From the NCBI GenBank assembly GCA_049604415.1, contig JBMYTN010000003.1, positions 120,581-184,580 of the forward strand: 64,000 bases of DNA. Reading direction: 5' to 3'. The first letter of the stretch is position 1, and every line of letters begins with the position of its first letter. Source of the DNA: JBMYTN01 sp049604415. Its GTDB lineage: Bacteria > Pseudomonadota > Alphaproteobacteria > Rhodospirillales > Rhodospirillaceae. The position numbers and the translations under genes were made by a program. The notes under the pieces are model-generated. The model had not been told where the DNA came from. It searched no databases and saw only the letters and a program-made list of their open reading frames with translations. Shown one piece after another: positions 36,072-45,345 of this stretch.

Positions 36072-37310
36072 CTAGCAGAGATATCTGCCGATCCACGATT
36101 GTCCGATGGTGCGAGGGTCCGCTGCGTGATTTTGGGCCAGGAAGGCCGCAAGCCCCATCTGCCGGGTTGCCTGACGATCCCATGCCATTTGGCTAAGCGC
36201 CCGGGCCAGGGCGTCGCTGTCGGCTTCCGGCACGATCAGACCGGTCTCCCCATCCCGATGGATATCGGCCACACCGCAGGCCGTCGTCAGAACCGAGGGC
36301 AAGCGGCAGCTCATGGCTTCAGCGCTAACCAAGCCATAGCCCTCATCCAAGGATGGCAGGATCAGGCAATGGGCCCGTTGCATTTCGGCCAAAACCCGGT
36401 CATGGGGCTGAGCACCCAGTTTGGTGATGCGCTTTGGGTCACTGCCCCGCATTAGGCGCTCCGTATGGCGGCTAGGGGCACCGATCATGGTTAAATGCCA
36501 ATCGGGCAGATCCGCCTGGCGCAGGGCTTGGGCCAAATAGCCGACCCCTTTGCGCACGCCCAAAGGGCCGACGAAGAGAAAGCGGAAGGGGCCTGGACCT
36601 GACCAATCGCGCACCGCGTCCAACTGGGTGGGATCCACATCGGGCATGGTGTGCGGCGGGCGTATGATCAGCGGGACAATGTCGATCTTGTCTGCCGGGA
36701 GTCCCATCTCTAGAAAGGTGCGCTGGGCAAAGCGAGAAGGCACGATGATCCGATCGGCCAGGTCATATTCGGCACGTTCCCGCTCTATCATGGTTTTGGT
36801 GTGCAGCGGCGGCTTCAGGCCCCATTTTTCGGCCTCCCGCTGGGACTGTTCATAGGACCAGACAATGTGGGAGGACGTGCGTTCACAGAAATACCGCCAT
36901 CCAGCCTTTTGCGCCGCAGGACCCGAGGTGACGGCGCATCCGGACAGCGCCTGATAGACAAAGCCCCGCTCGGGATCTGGATCTTCGGCGCGCGGATGGG
37001 TCCTAAAATATGTGGCCATGGCCCGATCCAAGCCGATTTGCGCCTGGTCCGAGAGGGGACGCAGCCGGGGTTCGAGCATCGGGACCAGTTTGGCCAGCGC
37101 CATATAGGGCACCTGCAGTCCGGGATGGCCAATCACCCGTTCTTTGGGAAGCCCCGGGGGACAAATCCGATCCGCCCAAAGGCCGGTATGCAAGCTGACA
37201 TCAACCCCTAGGTCGAACAGGGCTTTGGCAAATCCGGGCATGTGAAACCGGGCCACGGTGGCCAGCACCACCCGCCCCTTGGCATTGGTTGGCGGCGCGG
37301 GCTCTGTCAT
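36072..37310 (-). CDS. Glycosyltransferase family 4 protein
   Basis: GT-B glycosyltransferase of 412 residues. The N-terminal domain starts with VVLATVARFHMPGFAKAL; the C-terminal donor domain has FLFVGPLGVRKGVGYLAQAL, then PSLDEGYGLVSAEAMSCRLP, the GT4 E-x7-E motif (E in LDEG and E in AEAM) and HRDGETGLIVPEAD. ATG 37310 overlaps the GT9 stop by 4 bases (ATGA); the frame to 37484 would overlap GT9 by 178 bases and is rejected. Last sugar gene of the minus-strand polysaccharide operon. Donor unknown. Confidence 0.87.
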   Translation of the reverse strand: MTEPAPPTNAKGRVVLATVARFHMPGFAKALFDLGVDVSLHTGLWADRICPPGLPKERVIGHPGLQVPYMALAKLVPMLEPRLRPLSDQAQIGLDRAMATYFRTHPRAEDPDPERGFVYQALSGCAVTSGPAAQKAGWRYFCERTSSHIVWSYEQSQREAEKWGLKPPLHTKTMIERERAEYDLADRIIVPSRFAQRTFLEMGLPADKIDIVPLIIRPPHTMPDVDPTQLDAVRDWSGPGPFRFLFVGPLGVRKGVGYLAQALRQADLPDWHLTMIGAPSRHTERLMRGSDPKRITKLGAQPHDRVLAEMQRAHCLILPSLDEGYGLVSAEAMSCRLPSVLTTACGVADIHRDGETGLIVPEADSDALARALSQMAWDRQATRQMGLAAFLAQNHAADPRTIGQSWIGRYLC

Positions 37311-38494
37311 GTCTCGACCCTGTCCTGGTTCAAAATGTCCAGCAGATTTTGCCAAAGCTGGGTCGGCGTTATCTCCGCCAAGCAGGGATGTCCCGGCGTT
37401 TTGCAGGTCAGCGAGAAACAGGGCGCGCAGGGAACGGGATGCTCCATGGTCCGCTGTTTGCCCGGCGGGCCAAGCGGGGTCCAACGCCCATAGTGATCGG
37501 TTCCGGCAAACAGACCGATGGTCGGGCAGCCCGCAGCTGCGGCTAGGTGCATCGGCCCGCCGTCATGGCCAACAAAGGCCTTCACCAGGGGATGGGCGCA
37601 CAGAGCCGCCGTGATCCGGGGTGGATCGGTGATGATATCCACCGGTCCACCGCCCTCGCTGCGGCTGGGCCAATGCTGCGCCAGGGCTTCAAAGCGGGGA
37701 CGCTCATCAGGCCCGCCACAGAGCAACAAGCCCATGGGTCCGGGGCCGTTGGGCAGCATCTCGCGGGCTTGCCGCAAAAAGGCCCCCCAACGTTCTGCGC
37801 CCCAATCCTTGGCCGGGACTTTTGCCCCCGCCCCGGCCATCAACAGCGGCTGATCGAGCAACCCTGGCGGGCCGCTGCGCAGGCGGGCTTCGGCCTGGGC
37901 GGTTTCGGCAGCACTGATGCCCAGATCCCAATTGCTGGGGTGCGAGAGATCCGCCGTTCCCAGGCTGTCCAGACAGCGCAACAAGCGGGCGGCTTCCCGT
38001 TCTCCGGGGCGGGGATGGAACCGGTCTTTGCCGAGCGGCAGGCCGATGGGCAGATGTTTGCCGCCTCCGCCGACCAAGGTCAAAAACGCCGCGTCGCGAT
38101 AGACCCGTTTCCGGCCTAAGGTGTTGACCAGATACAGAACGCGCTCCGGGGCAAAGCGGGCAATCTCGGTCTTGAGCGCTTTGATGTCGGCCCAGCGCCG
38201 CAGGTAAATCGGGTAGGAAATGATGTGATGGAACAACGCCCCGGTGCCGCTGTCCGGATCGCCGATCCCCAAAACCGACTTCAGCGGTTTTTCACCATTT
38301 TGCGGCTCGATGGTCAGCAAACAGCGTTTGGCCTGCGGAAAGGCTGCGGCAATCAAGCGCAAAGCAGGCAGTGCGACCACGCTGTCGCCAATACTGCTGG
38401 GACGATGCACCAGGACGGACTTGACGCTCGGGTCCGGGCGTTTGGGCAGCAGGCCCGGGGGCGGAGAACTGTCCATCGACCCGGCTCCGATCAT
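37307..38494 (-). CDS. Glycosyltransferase family 9 (heptosyltransferase-like)
   Basis: A 395-residue GT9 protein. It opens with VKSVLVHRPSSIGDSVVALPAL, the usual ADP-heptose transferase N-terminal motif with the catalytic Asp, and has MAGAGAKVPAKDWGAERW and AFVGHDGGPMHLAAAAGCPTIGLFAGTDH, the conserved donor-binding region. A C-terminal cysteine-rich CAPCFSLTCKTPGHPC stretch is typical of the family. ATG 38494 overlaps the upstream polymerase stop (ATGA). In this setting it may transfer a heptose or another sugar to the surface polysaccharide or lipopolysaccharide core. Confidence 0.88.
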   Translation of the reverse strand: MIGAGSMDSSPPPGLLPKRPDPSVKSVLVHRPSSIGDSVVALPALRLIAAAFPQAKRCLLTIEPQNGEKPLKSVLGIGDPDSGTGALFHHIISYPIYLRRWADIKALKTEIARFAPERVLYLVNTLGRKRVYRDAAFLTLVGGGGKHLPIGLPLGKDRFHPRPGEREAARLLRCLDSLGTADLSHPSNWDLGISAAETAQAEARLRSGPPGLLDQPLLMAGAGAKVPAKDWGAERWGAFLRQAREMLPNGPGPMGLLLCGGPDERPRFEALAQHWPSRSEGGGPVDIITDPPRITAALCAHPLVKAFVGHDGGPMHLAAAAGCPTIGLFAGTDHYGRWTPLGPPGKQRTMEHPVPCAPCFSLTCKTPGHPCLAEITPTQLWQNLLDILNQDRVET

Positions 38495-40023
38495 TCTTCC
38501 CGAGAGGATCGCGCCTGGGCATAGCCCATCCCCATCAATGCGGCGAACAACAAGGCCACGGCAGGGGCTTGCAGGCTGAAATCCACCAGGGCATGAAGCC
38601 CTCCCAGCACGCCAGCGGCAGCGGCCACCGAGGGCAGCTCCGCATCCCGCATGCGGAACCGAGCCCCGCGCAAACAGGCCAGCCAGATCAGAGTGACCGC
38701 CCCGAAATAGGCGAAGGTTGCGGGCAGGCCCCATTCTGCAGCGGCTTCAAGATAGGTGTTGTGGGCAAAATTCCAGCGCACCGGGTCCTCAAGATTTGGC
38801 GGGCGATATTGTTCGGACACCCCCGGATAGGACCCGGCGCCAAAGCCAAGCCAGGGATTGTCGGCAATGGCCCGCAAGGTCATCGCATAGACCTCATCCC
38901 GGTTGACTTGGGTCAGCGTGGTTTGGCCGACCCGCTCCAGGAAGGCCGTCCCGGCCAGGGCCGTGGCGACCAGAGAGAACAGAATGGCGCCAGGAATGAC
39001 ATAGCGCCGCCTGACCTCCGCAGCTCCGCCTTTGGAAAAGCCAATCAGCAGCCCCAGGGTGACCACGGCGATCCCGGTGGCCAGAATGCCACCCCGCGAC
39101 AGGGTCATGGGCAAGGCCATCAGGCACAGGGTCAACAATCCCAACAGGATCAGATTGCGTTCAAACAGACGCAACAGGATCCCCAGGCGGCCCTCTTCTT
39201 CAATGCTGACATTCAAGGAGCGGAAGGCCCGCCACAGCAGGGCCAGACCGGCCAAGATGCCAAAGCCGATCAGGGTTGCCACATGGTTTCGATTGACCAG
39301 GGTGCCGGTGACCACACCCAGATAGGTTTCCTTTTCATCCCAGAGCAGATGCTCCAGCCCGGTGATCACATTGACGATTCCCCAGCCCGACTGCAGGGCC
39401 GCAGAGATCAACACCGCCCACAGGATCAACCGCGCATTGGCCCGATCCCGTCCGGCCCAAAAAGCGAGGCCAAAGGCCAAGATATAGGTCAGCAACAAGA
39501 TCGCGGCGGGCATCGCCGCCTCCGGGGTCCGGGACACAGTCTGGCCTGCGGGAACACCCAAGACATCACCAGTGATGTCCAGCAGCGGGGCTTGCCAGCC
39601 GGACAGCGGCGCGGGCAGACCTTGCACCACAATCCACAGCGGGGCGACCATGGTTAGGATCAGCGGCAAGACCAGCGGTCGAAAGGAGGGCACGCGGCCC
39701 TGACCGCGCAAGCCGGGCAACACCATCAAGACCGCAGACAAAGCGAGAACCAGGGATAAGAACGGCCAAATCCAATCGCGAAACGCGCCATAGGGGATGG
39801 GGCCGATGACCAACAAGCACAGGAACAGCGCCAGCCCCAAGCGCCATAGGGACAGCCCGCTAGAGGCCGCCGGTCTGGCCTTGCGGCCTCCCGTTGCTTC
39901 GGACACTGAGGTTTGGTCTGCGCTGGGCCCAGATGCGGACACAGATGCGGGCCCAGAAGCCGACACAGAAGCGGCCTCAGGAGCAGGAGCAGGGGTGGGA
40001 AGGGGCGGTGCGGGGTCAGCCAT
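38491..40023 (-). CDS. O-antigen ligase/polymerase family membrane protein (Wzy_C)
   Basis: A polytopic 510-residue protein with an Ala/Ser/Pro-rich cytoplasmic N-terminus (about 1-50) and about 11-12 helices. It shows the Wzy_C signatures: LVNRNHVATLIGFG, TLSRGGILATG, and a periplasmic loop with NPWLGFGAGSYPGVSEQYRPP and NFAHNTYLEAAAEWGLPA. It should polymerise or ligate lipid-linked repeat units in the periplasm. ATG 40023 is preferred to TTG 40047. It lies 57 bases after a GT4 gene and overlaps the GT9 start. Polymerase versus ligase cannot be decided from sequence. Confidence 0.88.
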   Translation of the reverse strand: MADPAPPLPTPAPAPEAASVSASGPASVSASGPSADQTSVSEATGGRKARPAASSGLSLWRLGLALFLCLLVIGPIPYGAFRDWIWPFLSLVLALSAVLMVLPGLRGQGRVPSFRPLVLPLILTMVAPLWIVVQGLPAPLSGWQAPLLDITGDVLGVPAGQTVSRTPEAAMPAAILLLTYILAFGLAFWAGRDRANARLILWAVLISAALQSGWGIVNVITGLEHLLWDEKETYLGVVTGTLVNRNHVATLIGFGILAGLALLWRAFRSLNVSIEEEGRLGILLRLFERNLILLGLLTLCLMALPMTLSRGGILATGIAVVTLGLLIGFSKGGAAEVRRRYVIPGAILFSLVATALAGTAFLERVGQTTLTQVNRDEVYAMTLRAIADNPWLGFGAGSYPGVSEQYRPPNLEDPVRWNFAHNTYLEAAAEWGLPATFAYFGAVTLIWLACLRGARFRMRDAELPSVAAAAGVLGGLHALVDFSLQAPAVALLFAALMGMGYAQARSSREE

Positions 40024-40080
40024 GGCGGGGCAAAGCAAAACGTCCAACGGGGAGACAGGCGGGGAAGGGATGCATCTGGG

Positions 40081-41325
40081 TCAGCGCTCCGCAGCGGCAC
40101 ACAGGATGCGCAAGGCGGTTGCGGCCAAGGCGGCTCCGTGGGTCGTATCATAGGTTGCGACCTGGGTCTGCACCGAATTCCGCATCTCCGCGACCTGGTC
40201 GGGGTCCGCCAGGGCGGTGCTGGCCGCGATCAATGAGGCGGCGAGAGCCTTGGCATTCCCGGCGGGAAAGGTCCAGCCGGTCCGGCCGGGCAGGATCAGG
40301 TCCGGCGCGCAACTGACCCGATCGGAGACCAGCGCCGGAAGGCCACAGCTCATGGCTTCGTTGACCACCAAGCCCCAGGCCTCCTCTCGGGAGGGCAAAA
40401 TTAAGCAATCACTGGCCGCGATCCGGCCGGGCAGGTCGGTCTGGTTTTGAAAGCCGTCAAACAGAACCCGCGCGCCCGTCCCGTCGGTGGCATTCAAGCC
40501 TCTCGCTTCGACAAAGGCTTCCAGATCTGCGCGTTGCGGGCCGTCCCCAACAAAGATCATATGAGGCCGTCGGTCTGCGGGGAGTTCGGCCAAAGCGTCC
40601 AGGATCACCGCCGGATCCTTGCGCGGGATCAGCTTGCCCAGAAATAGGAACACCGGTCGATCCAGACCATTTGGACCCGTGCCACTCGGGAGCCCCCAGG
40701 CTTTGTGTAGGGCAGACACCGTTCCATCTTGCCGCGCGACCTCGGCGGCCTGTCGGAAGCGGTCGTTGTCGATGCCATAGGGGACGGCATGGATCCGGTC
40801 CGGCGGCGCTCCGGCCTGCTGCCAAAAGGCGGCGTTATATTGGCCAATGGCGAAGAGCGCATCGGCCGATCCGGTGACCCAGCGCAGCAAGGGTTTCTTC
40901 AGCAGCTTTTTCAGGGCCGACCGGGGGCGGCTGATCGCATTGACCTCATCGCGGATCACAACCTTGATCCCGGAGCGCTTCGCCTGCCAGAGGCTGAGCA
41001 AATGATGCGGTCTGGAATAGCCGTGGAGCCAGAGCACATCAAAGCGACCCTGCCGCAGTTTTACGCCGAAGCCGCGCGGAAAGGGGCGCCAAGCGGTGAC
41101 CGGCGGGGCGGGTGTTTGGTCACAGAGGACCTCCCACGCATAACCTGCCAACAGATCCTGATCCCAGGCAAAGCGCTGGCCGAAATCCGGATCCAGATAG
41201 GCCTCAGCCCCTTGTGCGGAGGCAAAAAACACCGTTAAGGCGATGTCTGGCTCTTGGGCGAGCGCGCGCAAAAACGGTGCCTGATATTGGATCGGATGGG
41301 TGACCAGATAGGCCAGTCGGATCAT
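40081..41325 (-). CDS. Glycosyltransferase family 4 protein
   Basis: GT-B enzyme of 414 residues. N-terminal YLVTHPIQYQAPFLRALA fits a GT4 subgroup; the donor domain begins at FLFLGKLIPRKDPAVILDAL and has MIFVGDGPQRADLEAF and LPSREEAWGLVVNEAMSCGLP with the E-x7-E pattern. Its ATG overlaps the carbamoyltransferase stop (ATGA). Probably adds a sugar that is, or will be, carbamoylated or methylated by neighbouring enzymes (inference). Confidence 0.87.
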   Translation of the reverse strand: MIRLAYLVTHPIQYQAPFLRALAQEPDIALTVFFASAQGAEAYLDPDFGQRFAWDQDLLAGYAWEVLCDQTPAPPVTAWRPFPRGFGVKLRQGRFDVLWLHGYSRPHHLLSLWQAKRSGIKVVIRDEVNAISRPRSALKKLLKKPLLRWVTGSADALFAIGQYNAAFWQQAGAPPDRIHAVPYGIDNDRFRQAAEVARQDGTVSALHKAWGLPSGTGPNGLDRPVFLFLGKLIPRKDPAVILDALAELPADRRPHMIFVGDGPQRADLEAFVEARGLNATDGTGARVLFDGFQNQTDLPGRIAASDCLILPSREEAWGLVVNEAMSCGLPALVSDRVSCAPDLILPGRTGWTFPAGNAKALAASLIAASTALADPDQVAEMRNSVQTQVATYDTTHGAALAATALRILCAAAER

Positions 41326-43184
41326 GGCCGCCGATCCTGATCTATGTCCTGGTCCCCGTTTTGGTGGGCCTCTGGGATGCTATCCGCTCCAGAACGGACC
41401 ATAAGCATCCGATCGAGCACCAAGGCATCCATGCCGGTGCGCAGGAAGCAGTCCAGAGCCTCTGCGGGGCTGCGCACAATGGGCTCGTTTTCATTGAACG
41501 AGGTGTTGAGCAGCATCGGCACGCCGGAGCGCTGATAAAACGCCTGGATCAGAGCATGGAACAGGGGATCGTCTTCTCGGCTGACGGCCTGGATCCGGGC
41601 TGTTCCATCCAGATGGTGAACGGCGGCAACCTTCTCCCCTTGGCCCGGACGGAAGCGCAGCACCTTGGCCATCACGGGGGAGCCTTCTGCGGGCAAATCC
41701 GGGGCCTCCGGTTCAAACCAGTCTCCGACATGGTCGGCCAAGACCGAGGGCGCAAAGGGGCGGAAAGACTCTCGACGTTTGATTTTGGCGTTGAGGCGTT
41801 CGCGCATGTCCGCTTGGCGCGGATCGGCCAGAATGGAGCGCCCGCCCAAGGCTCTGGGCCCCCATTCCATCGCCCCTTGGGCCCAACCGATCACCGCTCC
41901 TTGCAGCAACAGCGCCACGGTGCGTTCAATCAATTGCGCTTGGTTCAGCGGGCCGACGCACTCAACCTGCTCCACCTCCAAGGCCGACGTGGTGCCGGGG
42001 CGGTGCAGCAGGTCCGAAACCGCCTCCGTTGTGATCGGGGTGCCCAGCCGCGCCCCGGAGCCCTTGCGACCCGGCGGCGGGCTTCCGGTCAAGCGACCAT
42101 GGAGCACCAGGGCTGCGCCCAGCGCCCCGCCGTCATCGGCGGGTGCTGCGGGGATGTGGATCCGGCGAAAGGGCGTGCGCGCGGCGATGAGCCCATTGGC
42201 CAGGGAGTTTTGCGCGCAGCCCCCGGCCAAAGCGAGGTCATCCGTCGGACAGTCGCGATGGGCCAGACCAAGCAGGGCACAGAGCCGGTCTTCAAACACC
42301 GACTGAACCGCCCATGCCAGGGCCGCATGGCGCGGTTCCATCGGATCTTCCGGCGCTCTTGCGGGACCGAGTTGCTCAGACAGCGCTGGAGCATACAATG
42401 CCCCGACCACCGGCTGACCGCCTTTCCATTCATAGGGCACCGCATCGCGATGATGGCGGAAGGCTCCCAACGCCAAGGAAAAACGCCCGGTGCTGTCAAC
42501 GGGCACCAGCGCGCCCACGGCTTCCGTGAGCCCGGGATCGGGCGTGCCGCGTGCCGCCAGGCCCATGACTTTGTATTCATCGCCATAATGCGGGAAGCCG
42601 AGAAACTGGGTTAGAGCCTGGTAAAAAATGCCCAGGGAATGGGGAAACCGGATCCGTCCGAGCACCTGGGGCTCCGCCAGAACGGTTCCCTCAAAGGGTC
42701 CAGTAGCCCCCCAGGCCGCGCCGGTGAAATCGCCAAACCCATCGACGGAGACCGTGCACACCGTCCTGTCGGCCGGGCTTGGACAGGCATAGCGAGCGCA
42801 GGCCAAATGGGCTTGGTGGTGGTCAATGGCCGTGAGCGGAGCGGTGACGGTGTTGTTGTCGGCCAGCAGGTCGGGCAGCGCGGCCCAATCCCGACGGTTG
42901 CGCAGCTTTTGCAGCAACAGGCCCGGCTTCGGCGGATGGCGCAGCACATAGGCCAGCTTGTGCCAAATCTGCGCCCGATTATCCCGATTGACGGCGACCG
43001 CATCGATGTCCCCGGGCTCGAGCTTGGCCAAGCGCAGGCATTCCTTAATCGCGGCCTCGGGATAGCCCGCATGATGCTTGATCCGGCTTAAGCGTTCTTC
43101 TGCCACCGCCGCCACGGGAACGCCATCGCGCAGAATGCAGGCTGCGGCGTCGGCATGATGGGCGTTCAGGCCCAAAATGATCAT
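41322..43184 (-). CDS. Carbamoyltransferase (NodU/CmcH family)
   Basis: Transfers a carbamoyl group from carbamoyl phosphate to a hydroxyl, probably of a sugar in this locus. The 620-residue chain has the N-terminal ASKHA-type domain (LGLNAHHADAAACIL, AVAEERLSRIKHHAGYP, IDHHQAHLACA, SVDGFGDF, LAGGCAQNSLANG) and the C-terminal YrdC-like carbamoyladenylate part (MEWGPRALGGRSILADPR, FRPFAPSVL, NTSFNENEPIV). These match Nod-factor carbamoyltransferase NodU and antibiotic CmcH/TobZ types. ATGA overlaps join it to the methyltransferase upstream and the GT4 downstream. Acceptor unknown. Confidence 0.92.
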   Translation of the reverse strand: MIILGLNAHHADAAACILRDGVPVAAVAEERLSRIKHHAGYPEAAIKECLRLAKLEPGDIDAVAVNRDNRAQIWHKLAYVLRHPPKPGLLLQKLRNRRDWAALPDLLADNNTVTAPLTAIDHHQAHLACARYACPSPADRTVCTVSVDGFGDFTGAAWGATGPFEGTVLAEPQVLGRIRFPHSLGIFYQALTQFLGFPHYGDEYKVMGLAARGTPDPGLTEAVGALVPVDSTGRFSLALGAFRHHRDAVPYEWKGGQPVVGALYAPALSEQLGPARAPEDPMEPRHAALAWAVQSVFEDRLCALLGLAHRDCPTDDLALAGGCAQNSLANGLIAARTPFRRIHIPAAPADDGGALGAALVLHGRLTGSPPPGRKGSGARLGTPITTEAVSDLLHRPGTTSALEVEQVECVGPLNQAQLIERTVALLLQGAVIGWAQGAMEWGPRALGGRSILADPRQADMRERLNAKIKRRESFRPFAPSVLADHVGDWFEPEAPDLPAEGSPVMAKVLRFRPGQGEKVAAVHHLDGTARIQAVSREDDPLFHALIQAFYQRSGVPMLLNTSFNENEPIVRSPAEALDCFLRTGMDALVLDRMLMVRSGADSIPEAHQNGDQDIDQDRRP

Positions 43185-43873
43185 GGCTTGCGGGCCTCCA
43201 CATAGAGGCTTTCCTCGCTGCGATGGGCCAGATCCAGGTCGGGATCGTGGCGGAGACTTTCGATCCCGGTGTCCCCCGCCGTCAGCGTGGTGACCTCGCC
43301 AAAGCCGGTGTCGCGCAGCCGCCGGGCAAGGCTGTCCGGGTCATAAGCATGCAAATGATGCCGGGGACCGCTGAGCCAAGCCTTGATGCACGCCGCTGCG
43401 CCCTCCGCCACGGGCGTGGCAAGATCAAGCCGCGCCAAGGTGCGGTCCAAATCCTGCTGACCGCTCAGATAGGCTTGGGCGTGAATGTGGAAGTTTGGCA
43501 GCACCAGCCGCAGCCAGCCACCCGGCACCAGGATCCGATACATTTCGGCCAAGGCATCCCGGGCACCACCCTGGCCCAAAGGCCTGTCGGGTAGATGTTC
43601 CAGCATATGGGCGCTATAGACCACCGCCGCACAATTGTCAGGCAGGGGCAGATGGCGGGCGTCCCCCCACAGCACGCCATGAGCCCGGGCAGCGGCGATC
43701 ACCGCCCGGTTGGCCGGGCCGATCAGGCCCAGCGCGCCGCCAAGGCTCTCAACCAGACCAGAGGCTCTGGGCAGGCGGGCAATCCGGACCGAAGGAGAGT
43801 TGTCGATATTGATCCAGCCGGGCAGGGGGCCAGCCCCGCAGCCAATCTGGACTTTGCTTCCGGGCGTGTTCAT
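43181..43873 (-). CDS. Class I SAM-dependent methyltransferase
   Basis: A 230-residue methyltransferase. Motif I is VQIGCGAGPLPGWINID near the N-terminus; then the acidic position in GDARHLPLPDNCAAVVYSA, HMLEHLPDRPLG and EMYRILVPGGWLRLVLPNF fit the class I fold with an SAM-binding site. It is of the type found in polysaccharide loci that act on sugars or lipid-linked sugars. ATG 43873 overlaps the GT4 stop (ATGA), the pattern of the whole operon, and is preferred to ATG 43885. Substrate unknown. Confidence 0.82.
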   Translation of the reverse strand: MNTPGSKVQIGCGAGPLPGWINIDNSPSVRIARLPRASGLVESLGGALGLIGPANRAVIAAARAHGVLWGDARHLPLPDNCAAVVYSAHMLEHLPDRPLGQGGARDALAEMYRILVPGGWLRLVLPNFHIHAQAYLSGQQDLDRTLARLDLATPVAEGAAACIKAWLSGPRHHLHAYDPDSLARRLRDTGFGEVTTLTAGDTGIESLRHDPDLDLAHRSEESLYVEARKP

Positions 43874-45105
43874 CGGACTTCCCATGGCGGCAAAGGGCTA
43901 TCGGCGTCAAGGCCCTTCTGCGGCGGTCGACCGGTCTGGAGGATCGTCTCATAGATCCGCTCCAGATGCTCTGCGACCCGGTCCCAGCCCAGATGATCGT
44001 GCACCAAGCGCGCGCCAGCATTCCCCATTTCCTGCCGCCTTTTCGGATCCCGCCAGTACCGAAGCATGGCCTCGGCCATCTGGGTCGCGTCCCTTGAGAC
44101 CGCCAGCCCGGCCCCAGCATGGGTGACCATGGGCGCGGTCTCCACTTGCGGCGAGATCAAAACCGGCACGCCAAAGGCCATCGCCTCGACCATGGCATTG
44201 GCAAAATTCTCCTGGGCGGAGGGCAGCAGGAAGAAATCTGCTTGGCGGAACAGAGCCTCTTTGGCTGCCCCCGTGACTTCCCCGGGCAGGGCGACCCGTC
44301 CCTCCAGACCCAAAGCGGAGATCTGGCGTTCCAATGCCTCTCGCATCCCGCCGTCTGGTCCGGCCAAGACCGCCCGGGCCTGGGGAAGGGGCGCGCCAGC
44401 ACCCTGACTTAACCGCGCCAAAGCCTCTAAGATCAGCGGCAGTCCTTTCTTTTCATGCAGGCGGCCAAGATAGAGCAAAACCGGCCCGTCTTGGTCGTTG
44501 GATCGGACCGGGACAGGCTCGCTGAATGGGGTGCTCTGCGCTAGGTCGACCCCTTGCGGACAAACAAAGGCTGCCGGAGAGCGGCCATAGGCAGCGGGAG
44601 CCAATGCCTGTTCTGCCGGGGCGGTGAAGTGCAAACCGGCTGCGTCGCGCAGATGGGCGCTTTGAAACCAAGCCTCCAACAGGGCTTTGGCCGGGCGGCG
44701 TCGGCTTAAGATCTCCGGGCTCAGGGCGCCATGGGGAAACAGCACATAGGGTTTGTCCAGGGTCTTGCAGAGGGCTGGGACGACTTTGCTGATCCAGAGA
44801 TGCAGGCCATGGACGATAACCAGATCGATTTCGGGCAGTATGGCCTTTAATGCCGGGATCATGGTCGGAGCCCGCTTCCAGATCCAGGGCGGTCGGCAGG
44901 GGAACATCGAAACCTGATATCCATCTCCGGATTCGACCACAAACCCGGGCACCGACTCGGGCAGCGACTCTCTGGCTGAGCCAAAAGTTGAGAAGACTTC
45001 AGTGTGGTGCCCCCGTTTGGCGAGCGCCTTGGTCGCCGCCATGGCCGCCAGCGGAGGACCGCCATCCCGGCTATCAAGCCGGGCAATGACCCGCAAAAGC
45101 CTCAA
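43870..45105 (-). CDS. Glycosyltransferase family 4 protein
   Basis: GT-B enzyme of 411 residues, first gene of the minus-strand polysaccharide operon. The frame is open to 45402, but the GT4 fold begins with LRVIARLDSRDGGPPLAAMA, and a TTG at 45105 has AAGGAG at 6 bases in front of it (45112-45117), so that start is chosen. The donor domain starts at LLYLGRLHEKKGLPLILEAL and has LPSAQENFANAMVEAMAFGVP with the E-x7-E motif. The upstream 260 bases are shared with the divergent exported-protein gene. Donor unknown. Confidence 0.85.
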   Translation of the reverse strand: MRLLRVIARLDSRDGGPPLAAMAATKALAKRGHHTEVFSTFGSARESLPESVPGFVVESGDGYQVSMFPCRPPWIWKRAPTMIPALKAILPEIDLVIVHGLHLWISKVVPALCKTLDKPYVLFPHGALSPEILSRRRPAKALLEAWFQSAHLRDAAGLHFTAPAEQALAPAAYGRSPAAFVCPQGVDLAQSTPFSEPVPVRSNDQDGPVLLYLGRLHEKKGLPLILEALARLSQGAGAPLPQARAVLAGPDGGMREALERQISALGLEGRVALPGEVTGAAKEALFRQADFFLLPSAQENFANAMVEAMAFGVPVLISPQVETAPMVTHAGAGLAVSRDATQMAEAMLRYWRDPKRRQEMGNAGARLVHDHLGWDRVAEHLERIYETILQTGRPPQKGLDADSPLPPWEVR

Positions 45106-45236
45106 AACCTGCTCCTTGGCCCAGGTTGAAAGACGGTTTTGACATGTCCATTCTGGGACTGTGGCAATGGGGTCACTCTCGCTTTGTTCATTTGCGCAGA
45201 ATCCCTTCCAGAGGCCTGTCCAGCAACAAGAAAGTT

Positions 45237-45266
45237 GTGACAGGGCGAAGTCTAACAGGGTAGGAT
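45237..45266 (+). promoter_or_regulatory. Sigma70-like promoter candidate
   Basis: GTGACA (45237-45242) and TAGGAT (45261-45266) are 18 bases apart, ahead of the exported-protein gene at 45368. The -10 sequence equals that of the candidate at 22702. Transcripts from here would carry a leader of about 95 bases with the hairpins at 45271-45345. Confidence 0.4.
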
Positions 45267-45320
45267 GCGCTACCACCAGATCGGGTACTGTCCGACGGTG
45301 ACCGTAAATGGTGGTAAACA

Positions 45321-45345
45321 GGCGTGTTCCACGCCGCCTTTTTTT
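45321..45345 (+). terminator. Terminator-like hairpin in the leader (possible attenuator)
   Basis: GGCGTG (45321-45326), a 3-base loop and CACGCC (45330-45335) form a perfect 6-bp stem, followed by GCC and seven T residues (45339-45345): the form of a factor-independent terminator. It lies only 22 bases ahead of the ATG at 45368. A second inverted repeat, TACCACCA (45271-45278) with TGGTGGTA (45309-45316), sits just upstream. Terminator in a leader suggests regulated read-through; no known riboswitch class was recognised. Confidence 0.5.

Noticed and set aside
41361..42614. Plus-strand frame of 417 codons antisense to the carbamoyltransferase
   Set aside because: Shadow frame; the minus strand has every NodU motif.
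45267..45345. Leader of the exported protein as a c-di-GMP riboswitch
   Set aside because: The conserved GEMM bases are not present; only the terminator-like stem and an inverted repeat are.
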